Of a stretch of 64,000 nucleotides of DNA, positions 20,184-28,198 are shown piece by piece. Position 1 is the first letter of the stretch; every line of letters starts with the position of its first letter. Source of the stretch: Planotetraspora silvatica (GTDB lineage: Bacteria > Actinomycetota > Actinomycetes > Streptosporangiales > Streptosporangiaceae); NCBI RefSeq assembly GCF_016863315.1, contig NZ_BOOQ01000056.1, positions 1 through 64,000 on the forward strand, in the 5' to 3' direction. The notes beneath the pieces were generated by a model. The model was not told the origin of the DNA. It saw nothing but the letters and a program-made list of their open reading frames with translations, and ran no database searches. Position numbers and translations under genes: made by a program.

Positions 20184-22181
20184 TCATTCGATGTTGGTGA
20201 CGGGGAAGGGGATCGGCTCGCCCTCCCACGGGCGAGGCTCGATGCTGAGGCACTGGGACAGCGGCTGGGCGTCGCCCTTCTCACGGTCCAGCGTCTTGCG
20301 CCAGGCCTCGATGGTCCCCGACACGACGAACGGCCCAATCGGAATCGTGAGGGTGTCGCTCTCGACGCGGACTGGGACGATCTCCTTCGATATTTCGATG
20401 TCGCTGTCCAATCCGCCGTCGGCGGCCTCGATGGCGGCTTCGAGTTCGGCAAGGCCGAGCGAGCCGGTCCATTCGAAGTCCTCTCCGGTGGCCCTGGCCA
20501 CGATCTGACCGGAGTCCCACGAGCTCTGGAAGAGCTGGAACTCCAGAGCGCAACCCGCGAGGGGATCCGCCTCAGTCACATCCTCGTCCAGCCACTTCGG
20601 CCGGTAGCGGTCTATCAGCGCGGTCATCGCGTCGGCCAGCAGCGCACGGCGGGCGTTCAGGAAGTCCCGGTAGGCATCGGCGTGCCGCAGATTCTCGTCG
20701 TACGGCACGAAGTGCGCGGCCAACTCCGCCTTGGTCAGCGGCTGCTTCTGGTCGGTGAAGTAGTCGCTCGGAGACCGGTCACTGATCTTTCGATTCGCCT
20801 TTCCGGAGATGAATGCCAGGTTGGCCAGGTCATTGATCTCGGTCTTGCTGTAGCTGCCGGGGTGGTTCTTCAGGGTGGCCTGCGGATGGATGTGGTGGTA
20901 TTCGAGCTTCTGGCCGGCTTCAGCCGTGGCGGAGATCTCGGTGCCGTACCACCAGTCGTGTGCGCCGGCGTGCTTGGCAACGAGGTAGCTGAGGAAGAAA
21001 TACGGGCTGCCGACTGTGCGCCCGACCAGATCCTGAGGAGTCACCTCGATGCGCGCGCCTCGGATGCCGAGGTTGCCCAGCAGCTGCTTAACCGGCTCAC
21101 TCTCGCGCGCGGCGGGAATGTCCTGACCCAGTCGGGTGTCAGCCGAACTGCTGTAGCGGTTGCGGATGTTGGCGAGCAGGAACCAGTAGATGATGCCGTT
21201 GGTCGTGTCCTCGTCCATTGGCTCGTCCGGGCGCTCGCCGAGCAGCACGATGAGCGGAAGCAGCGCGACGTGCGAGGGGATCAGGTTGCTGTTGCCGACC
21301 TTCAGATTTTCGCGGAGCAGTGGGATGAGGTGACGCAGGCCTCGCTGGACGGTGGCCCAGCCGGTCTCGAGCTCTTCATCGCTGGCCGCGATCAGCCGTC
21401 CATGTGACCACGTGGACAGGCCTCGGCCGAGCACCGTGCCCGTCAGTGCACGAGTGAGGAACGTGACGTCGAGATCCTGGTAGTGCTTCTTGGCCCAGTG
21501 CTCAGCCTCCTCTTCCAGCTTCTCCAGCGTCCCGGGCCAACGAGCGGAGAGCGTCGCGAGCGCGAGGTCGCTGGTCTTGAGCGGGCGTCCGCTGTTCACC
21601 CGGACGAAGATCTGTGCGATCTCGTCGTACGGAAACTCGGTGAGGATCTCCATGTGGAACGCCCTGGAGCGGATCGCGGCCAGCCTGCCCACGCGCTCCC
21701 CAATGAGGTCCGGATCAAGCGCGGGGACGGCGTTGTGGAGGCTCGTGACGAGGGGGAACTGCTTGACACCGGGCCGGACGATCTCGTAGACCTTGATCCA
21801 CCTGGGATCTTTGGCCGTCGCCGCACTCTGGTTCTGGAACGACTCGGTCTCGACGTTGAAGACGATCTGGGCGTCCTTGTGATCATTGAGCACCCGGTGC
21901 AGCGAAGTCAGGCGCTGCTGCCCGTCGAGAAGGTAGAGCGGCTGTACGGCGGGCTGGCCCTGGGTTTTACCGATCGCGAGCCAGCGCGTGGCCGGCGCCT
22001 CCGTCGTTCTCCAGAACAGCAGCGACCCGGTCGGATAGCCGCGGTAGAGCGACTCGACCAGCTTTGCGACCTGGGTCGGCTTCCAGACGTAGCCCCGCTG
22101 GATCTCCGGCAGCAGGATCTCCTTGCTGGAGATCTGCCCCACCAGGGTCTGGACGTCTTTTTCTGCCTTCTCGACCGGCAT
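20184..22181 (-). CDS. DUF262-DUF1524 protein, single-chain GmrSD-type (type IV) restriction enzyme candidate
   Basis: 665 aa. The N-terminal DUF262 domain shows IQRGYVW (28-34), LDGQQRLTSL (85-94) and FVRVNSGRPLKTSDLALA, the NTP-binding, ParB-like part of GmrS. A DUF1524/HNH-like nuclease site follows: HHIHP at 429-433 with N450...NLAFIS and N463. The last 150 residues are unrelated and may sense substrate. The family cuts phage DNA with modified cytosines. GGAGCTCGC precedes the ATG. It sits between a diverged stub of the downstream gene and that gene itself, so it looks inserted as cargo. DUF262 proteins are frequent riders in defence islands. Confidence 0.88.
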   Translation of the reverse strand: MPVEKAEKDVQTLVGQISSKEILLPEIQRGYVWKPTQVAKLVESLYRGYPTGSLLFWRTTEAPATRWLAIGKTQGQPAVQPLYLLDGQQRLTSLHRVLNDHKDAQIVFNVETESFQNQSAATAKDPRWIKVYEIVRPGVKQFPLVTSLHNAVPALDPDLIGERVGRLAAIRSRAFHMEILTEFPYDEIAQIFVRVNSGRPLKTSDLALATLSARWPGTLEKLEEEAEHWAKKHYQDLDVTFLTRALTGTVLGRGLSTWSHGRLIAASDEELETGWATVQRGLRHLIPLLRENLKVGNSNLIPSHVALLPLIVLLGERPDEPMDEDTTNGIIYWFLLANIRNRYSSSADTRLGQDIPAARESEPVKQLLGNLGIRGARIEVTPQDLVGRTVGSPYFFLSYLVAKHAGAHDWWYGTEISATAEAGQKLEYHHIHPQATLKNHPGSYSKTEINDLANLAFISGKANRKISDRSPSDYFTDQKQPLTKAELAAHFVPYDENLRHADAYRDFLNARRALLADAMTALIDRYRPKWLDEDVTEADPLAGCALEFQLFQSSWDSGQIVARATGEDFEWTGSLGLAELEAAIEAADGGLDSDIEISKEIVPVRVESDTLTIPIGPFVVSGTIEAWRKTLDREKGDAQPLSQCLSIEPRPWEGEPIPFPVTNIE

Positions 22182-22323
22182 GCGAGCTCCGTGTCATCAG
22201 TTGGGGGCCTGACCGCGCCTGGCATGATCAATTGTTGATGCGAGTTTCCCGTACAAGTGCATCGAGCTGAGCGGACCGTTGATTACAGAAAGTCGTGATC
22301 ACGGCTTCCCGTCGGCTCCGTTC

Positions 22324-22575
22324 TCAGAGTCCGGGGTACACGCCTGCCCGTGCGGAGCGGACAGGCATACAACCCGGCTCACCGATCCTCGTCGTAGTCA
22401 CTCTGATAGTGGTCGGTGCGCCACAGGCCGTCGCGGACGGCGATGCCAGTGATGGCGACGGTGACACGTCCACCTCACACGCCCAGGACGACCCGCGTAG
22501 CCGCCGCGACCAAGCCTGCTCACCTAGGTCGAGCAGCTCGGTAGCGCCGACCTTCTTCACCGGCTGGGCGCTCAT
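22324..22575 (-). pseudogene. Truncated, diverged copy of the 5' end of the 1112-aa gene
   Basis: 83-codon frame. Residues 7-40 (KVGATELLDLGEQAW...RRLRGSS...EVDV) match residues 11-45 of the 1112-aa protein at about 70% identity, and 24 bases around the shared VGATELL region are identical at DNA level. After that the frame becomes Arg/Thr/Pro-rich and unrelated. The ATG overlaps the CoiA-like stop as ATGA, the coupling expected if a full gene once followed here. I read it as the stump left after rearrangement, although a short coupled peptide could still be made. Confidence 0.75.
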
Positions 22576-24707
22576 GACGCTGTCCCTGCAGGTTCAGCGC
22601 CATCGGACATCTGGGAGACCTCGGCAAGCCACTGCGCGCTCCGTTCGAGCTGCTGACGCTCGTTGGAGTTCGCGCCACCTCCCTCCTCTTTCATGAGAAG
22701 GTGCGTGCCCTCGCTGAGCAGTGTCCGTGCCACTGCGATGTTCCCGGCCAGTTCGGCTTGCTGCAACTGATCGACGATCTCCTGCAGCCTCACACTGGAC
22801 TGCCGAGGAGATGTCCGATCAGGTTTTGGCGCGGCGCCCCTAGCCGAGCTCACCTCAACTGCACGTTTTTGCCTGGCGTTCAACCACTTCTCGTGTTCCG
22901 CGAGCAGCCGAAGCTCATAGCGAAGGTCGAGATCCTGGTTGGCAGGCGAAGTCAGCAGACGACGGAGTTCGTCTGTCGCGTTCTGCACCTCTCGCGCGTT
23001 CGACGATGATTTAGCTCGATTTATCACCTTGTTAAGAGATGCGCACTTGTCCACGAGTGCCCAGTCGGGCTTTCTCGAGGAGTCAGCTCGCACGAGCGCG
23101 GGCTGGCGGAACGCCTCGATCTTGGCAAAGTGTTTCCGGAGCTTTGGATGCGATGCAGCCTCGGCGAGGATGGCGGCATTGGATTCGAGCAGCTTAACGA
23201 TGCCGCAGTGGTCACCTTTTCCGCTCGCCAGCCTCAGATCGGCGATGAGCTTCAGCATGCTGCGACGGAGCCGCTCCTCTGGCCCCGGTCCAGAGCTCTC
23301 CAGCTCATTGTTCTTCGAAACCTGGTGCGCCTTGACAGGCCTGGCCGCCACTACCGGCGTCTCCTGGGGGGCGAGACGGGCCGTTCGCGCACGGGCCTCC
23401 CTCAACCACATCTCGCTCGCTCGGAGAAACTGGACCTGATGTTCGAAGCTCGAATTATGCACGGACACCCGCGCCAAGGTCTTCCTGTAACTGTCGATCG
23501 CTCGCTGCACTTCCGGCAGGTTCATGGCCCCCATGGCCGTCTGGATACGCTTCGCGAGCAGAAGGCAATTGTCTCGGACATCCTGCTCGATGCTCTTGTT
23601 CGCATCCGCCTTCGCGACCGGAGCCGACGGAAGGGAGCCCGGTGCCGTCACCTGCGTTGGAACGGGCGTCGACACCTCGGTTGACTGATGCTGGACCAGC
23701 CCGGCGCTGAAGATGGTCCAGACTGGCGAGAGCTGTCCCTGCCAGATCCCAGCGTCGACCGACGCGGGCTCGACCAGGGAGTACGGCTGACCAACTGCGA
23801 GATCCAGGCGGCCGGGAACCATGATGCGGGCGTTGATCGGCTCACCATCGCCGATGATGACGTCAACCGTGGCGACGTGGGAGTTGGGCGGGATTCGTGG
23901 CCCCGAAATTGGCCTGGTGAGCGGTTCTTGTGGGCGGACGATGATGTCCTTGACCGCCAACGGGAATCCCGGGAGAGCTGCCGTCGTCGTTCCGGCGGGA
24001 GGTCGCCGGCTGGCCCGAACCTTGCGCAGAAGTGGTGTCACGACTCCCTTCGCGGTGATCTCGCAGTCGTCGAGGCTGCTCCACTGAAGGTCGCCGTCGC
24101 TGGTCTCCGTGCCGACCTTGACGACGCGTGCGGCCCCCTTCCCCTCCTCGCATCGGACCCGCAGCGCATAGCCGTCACGCTCAAGCAGATACTTGCTGGT
24201 CCTGGTCGCGGTGGGCCCAAGCATCCAGTCGACGTGCTCGAACTGGGCGCGCAGCACGTCGTCCTGTTGCTCCCATTCATCGGGAGAAAGGTTGACGAAC
24301 TGGACCTTGATGGCGGACTTGGTCTGACGACGACGGACGAGCAGATCCATGCACCGTCCAGCCTCGAGCCGTCCCTCGAATCGGGGTCGCTCGGTCAGGC
24401 CCGAGCTCAGACCTCGATGGATGAAGAGGTGGTCGGCACTGTCGGCGCCGAGGTAACGGCGCTCGCATTCGGGGGCCGTCCCCTTGGTGTCGGGGAAATG
24501 CGCGAAGTGACAGACCCGGTCACCGTAGAGCTTGTCCATCAGCCGCCAACCGCAGCCGCCGATCAGTACACCGCAGTAGAACTTTCGCCCTCGGTACCTG
24601 GACAGGTACGCTTCCGCTTCCTTGCGCTCGGTCGGCAGCGACAGGGGGCGATCGGAGTCGGGGCTGCCGAGCACTGCGGTTTGCACCCGGCGAGTGTCTT
24701 GCACCAT
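22572..24707 (-). CDS. CoiA-like nuclease-fold protein with helical C-terminus
   Basis: 711 aa. The N-terminal third has the CoiA layout: a Cys pair (YCGVLIGGCGW), CHFAHFP, an SADHLFIHRGL segment, then RCMDLLV and AIKVQFVNLSPDEWEQQ. CoiA proteins have a PD-(D/E)XK-like site with R-x-D and (I/V)E(I/V)Q; here the Glu is Lys, so catalysis may be altered. The middle is a beta-rich stretch and the C-terminal half is helical, with repeats of roughly 90 residues containing Leu-rich helices (DLRLASGKG, YELRLLAEHEKWL). GAGGA lies before the ATG. It sits between the DUF499 ATPase and the stub, separated by 96 bp from the former. Function unknown; nucleic-acid binding is a fair guess. Confidence 0.72.
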   Translation of the reverse strand: MVQDTRRVQTAVLGSPDSDRPLSLPTERKEAEAYLSRYRGRKFYCGVLIGGCGWRLMDKLYGDRVCHFAHFPDTKGTAPECERRYLGADSADHLFIHRGLSSGLTERPRFEGRLEAGRCMDLLVRRRQTKSAIKVQFVNLSPDEWEQQDDVLRAQFEHVDWMLGPTATRTSKYLLERDGYALRVRCEEGKGAARVVKVGTETSDGDLQWSSLDDCEITAKGVVTPLLRKVRASRRPPAGTTTAALPGFPLAVKDIIVRPQEPLTRPISGPRIPPNSHVATVDVIIGDGEPINARIMVPGRLDLAVGQPYSLVEPASVDAGIWQGQLSPVWTIFSAGLVQHQSTEVSTPVPTQVTAPGSLPSAPVAKADANKSIEQDVRDNCLLLAKRIQTAMGAMNLPEVQRAIDSYRKTLARVSVHNSSFEHQVQFLRASEMWLREARARTARLAPQETPVVAARPVKAHQVSKNNELESSGPGPEERLRRSMLKLIADLRLASGKGDHCGIVKLLESNAAILAEAASHPKLRKHFAKIEAFRQPALVRADSSRKPDWALVDKCASLNKVINRAKSSSNAREVQNATDELRRLLTSPANQDLDLRYELRLLAEHEKWLNARQKRAVEVSSARGAAPKPDRTSPRQSSVRLQEIVDQLQQAELAGNIAVARTLLSEGTHLLMKEEGGGANSNERQQLERSAQWLAEVSQMSDGAEPAGTAS

Positions 24708-24803
24708 TCATCCTCACGAAGGTCGGGTCTCAACGTGCCGGTTGCGGCGCTAGACGGGTATAGGCGATCGGACACGGGCCGGTCGACGCCGGCCCGTGCC
24801 AGT

Positions 24804-27800
24804 TCACCGATCCTCGAAGCCGAACTGGTCGAACTTCAGGACCTTGGCGTTCTCGGAAACGATGCGGACCTTGTCCTCGGGGAAGCCGTCGGCCCGCTTT
24901 GCCCTGATCTCGATTGCCAGCTCCAGCTCAACACCGTCGACCGCGCTCAGGTGCTGGACGAGCTCGGTGTAGATCTTGGTGAAGCTTTTCTGCGGCAGCT
25001 CGGGGTTGAGCTTGACCGCGCCGAAGAAACGGACGTTCTTCGGACCAGGCGGCGTGACGTCTCCGCCACCCGGCTGGCCGCCGCCCGTCTGGCCGGCGGA
25101 CCCGCCGGTCTGCCCCTCACTACCGCCGCTGCCTGAGCCGTCCCCGCCGCCCGCATTACCGCCACCGGCCCCTCCGGCACCTCCGCCGGCCGGCACTTGC
25201 TCTGCCTCCCGCTGGGCGATCGCCAAGTCAGGCCTGACAAGCATCGTGCCGTCCGTGATCTGCCCGAACCGGCCTGTCGGCGGCACGGCCAAGCCCTCGA
25301 ATCGCGTGCCGTCGTGGCCTGTGGCGAGGGCGAAGCCGGTGGCCTCCCAGTCGAACTCGTCCAGCCCGGCGAGAATGCCGCTGTCGAGCACGACCCGGTC
25401 GCGCAGCCGTGGCAGATACGGGTACCGGCAGTAGTAGCTCCACAGCTCCTCGACGGAGATGTGGCCCCTTTCCCAGACGCTGGCAAGCGGCCCGTCCAGG
25501 TTTCCCCTGATGACGGAGGCAGCCTGGACGGTCCGGAGCGCGTCGCGCTGTCGAAGCTTGGCGCTCACCCGCTCGGCCAGTCGATCCTTGCTGCCGTCGG
25601 CCTTCTCCGTCTGCCAGGTGATGTGGGCACCCGGCTGCTGGTCGGGCAGGAACGCCCAGAAGTAGGTCTCCCTGATCCGCAGGTCCACGGCCTGGTCGGC
25701 GTTGGAACGCCGGGTCTCGACCTGCTTGATCTGCTGAGCCCCCAGGTCCAGCTCCTCGGTACGACCGGAGATGTTGTCCCAGGCGAGGTAATCCCGTACG
25801 GCTTGGCCGAGCTCCTCCATCCGCTTGGCGTCGCCGGCCAGGAAGACGAGCATGTTCCGGTTGATCCGCTGCGAGGATCCCCGCGTGTCCAGCACGTTCT
25901 GTGCGAAGACACGGGCCGAGGACTTGTCGTCTCCCTTGGCGTGCACGAACTTCGGATGCAAAATCACCAGCCGAGCGTCGCCTGTGTCGGGCACATCCTG
26001 GCTGTCATCCGTGACGTGCACGGCCGCGAAATCGCTGCGGACCTTGGGCTCCTTGGTGCGCAGCCGCGTGACGATCTCGAGCCACACGTCCTCCTGGTAC
26101 AGCCTCTCGCCGTAGTCCTTGGCTGTGCGGGTGACCGAGGCCTGTGTGTCGAACCAGTAGCGCGCGCCGTCCACGTAGACGAAGGTCGCTCGGTCGGTGA
26201 GGACGTGCAGCGCGGAGCCGAAGTTGCCGACGACGTCGCCGGGGATGGCCACGCCGAGCCAGAGGTTCTGCTGTTCGACGCCCTTGTGCTGTTTGGTCAG
26301 CGTCGGTGCGGCCCCGAGGAACAGCGTCCTGGCGAGGCGCCGCGTCAGGGCGCGCTTGCCGAAGACGGTGCGCTCCTTGTCGATCTGCACGGGGGTCGCC
26401 GTCTCGCTGTCGACGTCGGTCTCGAGCACGGTCTTCCAGTTGTCCTGGAGGTACTGCGTGAGCTCGCTCGCCACCGCCGGGTCGTTCAGCGGGACCGACC
26501 CCGGCATGATCAGCGGCCCGGCGTCCTGCGCCACCCAGAGCTTGTGGATCACTGTGCTCATCAGCCGCAGCACGCCACGGGTCCGCTGGAACCGGTCCAG
26601 GGTCGACCAGTCCTCATACAGGCGGTCGAACAGCTCAGGGTGGATGGGGTAGGCATTGGCGATTCGCTGCTCGTACGACGTCTCCGAGCACTCCCGGGGG
26701 AACTCGCCCTTGTGGTCGTTGTAGAACTTCCAGAACTGCTTGGCGATCGCCCCGATCTCGGCCTTGGCCCTGGCATCGGGCTCCTCGAACAGCCGCCGCC
26801 GTACGATCTCAAACGACTCATGCGCCCGGGCCGGCTGCCACTGCTGCGCAACGCGTCGGATCACGTTCTGCAAGCGGTCCAGCGCTGCCTGGCCGTTGAC
26901 GCCACCAACCTCGAGTGCGCTACCCATGATCGCGTCCTCCGTCTCACCGTGGCTCGAGGCGGGGATGGAGACGACGAGCAGCGCGCCCGGAACGGCCTTG
27001 ACCTGCTCGGAGATGGTCTGCGCGAACGTGAACTGGGTGTCGAAGGTCCCGGCGGGGAGGTCATCGCGCCCGTAGAGCTGCCGGGCGTAGGCGACCCACT
27101 CATCGATGAGGATCAGACACGGTGAATAGCGCGCGATGACCTCGCGTAGCGCGTCCCCCGGGTTGGTGTGCGCCTCGTCGGCGACTCTGACCATCTCGTA
27201 CGCCTCACGGCCACCGAGTTGCCAGGCCAGCTCTCCCCAGAGGGTGTGGGCATGTGTGCCGTCGTTCTTGACCTTGCCCGCCGCCGGGTCGATGTGGTTG
27301 CCGACGAGCGCGGCCCGGTTGACTTTCCCACCGACCGCGCTGGTGTCGATGTCCCCCAGCAGGTCGACGACCTCCTGCGGGAACTCGTGCATCGGCGTGC
27401 CGGAGAACATGTGCCACAACGCCAGCATCGAGTGGGTCTTGCCGCCGCCGAAGTTGGTCTGCAGGTTCCAGACCGGGGTGGCGTTCATGTCGCCGCCGAC
27501 CCGGGCGACTGCCTTTCGAAGGAGATCCTGCAGACCCTCGGTGAGGTACGTACGGCGGAAGAACTGGACCGGGTCGGTGTACTCCTCGCTGCTGCTCTCC
27601 CCGATCGACACCATGTGCAGGTCGGCGGCGAACTCGGCGGCGTCCAGCTTGCCCGCGGCCACATCCGGGTGCGGGTTGATGATCTCCCGCCACGGCTTCA
27701 ACCCGTTGGCTTCGATCGTGGGCATGGATGTGACGGCACTGGAGGCCTTACGGGTCTCGCTGTCGTAAAGGCTGCGCTGGTGGTCCAGCCGCAGCTTGCG

Positions 27801-28193
27801 CACCTCCTCCGCCCGATCCATCGCACCGACGGCGGTCAGCAGCCGCTCCATCGTGTCGAGGCCCCGGTAGGTGTCGTCAGCGGAGAACGGCTTGGTGTGC
27901 GCCCACTTGTTGCCGACCTCTTTCAGCTCGCCGGCGAAATTCTGCTCCACCCGCGAAAGCCGGTCCTTGAAGACTCGCCACTCCTCGACGATGACCCGCA
28001 GCAGGAACCGCACGTCGGTCTTCTCGTAGACCTTGTTCGTCCCGTGCTTCGCCGCGTCCCGCGCCTGAAGGACCTCCACCCAGTCCTTACTGCCGGGCAT
28101 GGCCATGTCCATCATCATGTCGACGAAGGGCTCCAGCCCCGCCCCGAGGACTTCCAGCCCGCGGCCGATCCTGTCCCTGTTGCTGAGTGCCAT
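24804..28193 (-). CDS. DUF499 AAA-type ATPase with Swt1-like HEPN N-terminus
   Basis: 1129 aa from the ATG at 28193, five bases after the methyltransferase stop and preceded by AGAGGA; the longer open frame to 28286 overlaps the methyltransferase and is not coding. Residues 1-125 resemble the Swt1-type HEPN helical domain (VGNKWAHTKPFSADDTYR). Walker A is NFGGGKTHS at about 247-255 and Walker B is CLILIDEWVAY. A Gly/Ser/Thr/Pro linker, roughly residues 1000-1050, joins a short C-terminal domain. DUF499 ATPases co-occur with DUF1156 methyltransferases. Inferred role: nucleotide-driven motor or switch in the restriction-like complex. Confidence 0.87.
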   Translation of the reverse strand: MALSNRDRIGRGLEVLGAGLEPFVDMMMDMAMPGSKDWVEVLQARDAAKHGTNKVYEKTDVRFLLRVIVEEWRVFKDRLSRVEQNFAGELKEVGNKWAHTKPFSADDTYRGLDTMERLLTAVGAMDRAEEVRKLRLDHQRSLYDSETRKASSAVTSMPTIEANGLKPWREIINPHPDVAAGKLDAAEFAADLHMVSIGESSSEEYTDPVQFFRRTYLTEGLQDLLRKAVARVGGDMNATPVWNLQTNFGGGKTHSMLALWHMFSGTPMHEFPQEVVDLLGDIDTSAVGGKVNRAALVGNHIDPAAGKVKNDGTHAHTLWGELAWQLGGREAYEMVRVADEAHTNPGDALREVIARYSPCLILIDEWVAYARQLYGRDDLPAGTFDTQFTFAQTISEQVKAVPGALLVVSIPASSHGETEDAIMGSALEVGGVNGQAALDRLQNVIRRVAQQWQPARAHESFEIVRRRLFEEPDARAKAEIGAIAKQFWKFYNDHKGEFPRECSETSYEQRIANAYPIHPELFDRLYEDWSTLDRFQRTRGVLRLMSTVIHKLWVAQDAGPLIMPGSVPLNDPAVASELTQYLQDNWKTVLETDVDSETATPVQIDKERTVFGKRALTRRLARTLFLGAAPTLTKQHKGVEQQNLWLGVAIPGDVVGNFGSALHVLTDRATFVYVDGARYWFDTQASVTRTAKDYGERLYQEDVWLEIVTRLRTKEPKVRSDFAAVHVTDDSQDVPDTGDARLVILHPKFVHAKGDDKSSARVFAQNVLDTRGSSQRINRNMLVFLAGDAKRMEELGQAVRDYLAWDNISGRTEELDLGAQQIKQVETRRSNADQAVDLRIRETYFWAFLPDQQPGAHITWQTEKADGSKDRLAERVSAKLRQRDALRTVQAASVIRGNLDGPLASVWERGHISVEELWSYYCRYPYLPRLRDRVVLDSGILAGLDEFDWEATGFALATGHDGTRFEGLAVPPTGRFGQITDGTMLVRPDLAIAQREAEQVPAGGGAGGAGGGNAGGGDGSGSGGSEGQTGGSAGQTGGGQPGGGDVTPPGPKNVRFFGAVKLNPELPQKSFTKIYTELVQHLSAVDGVELELAIEIRAKRADGFPEDKVRIVSENAKVLKFDQFGFEDR

Positions 28194-28198
28194 CGTGG

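Noticed and set aside
23688-25136. 482-codon rightward frame across the CoiA-like and DUF499 genes
   Set aside because: Spans the gap between two real leftward genes and has shadow composition.
25197-27125. 642-codon rightward frame opposite the DUF499 gene
   Set aside because: Antisense shadow with repetitive Val/Leu/Asp composition and no recognisable family.
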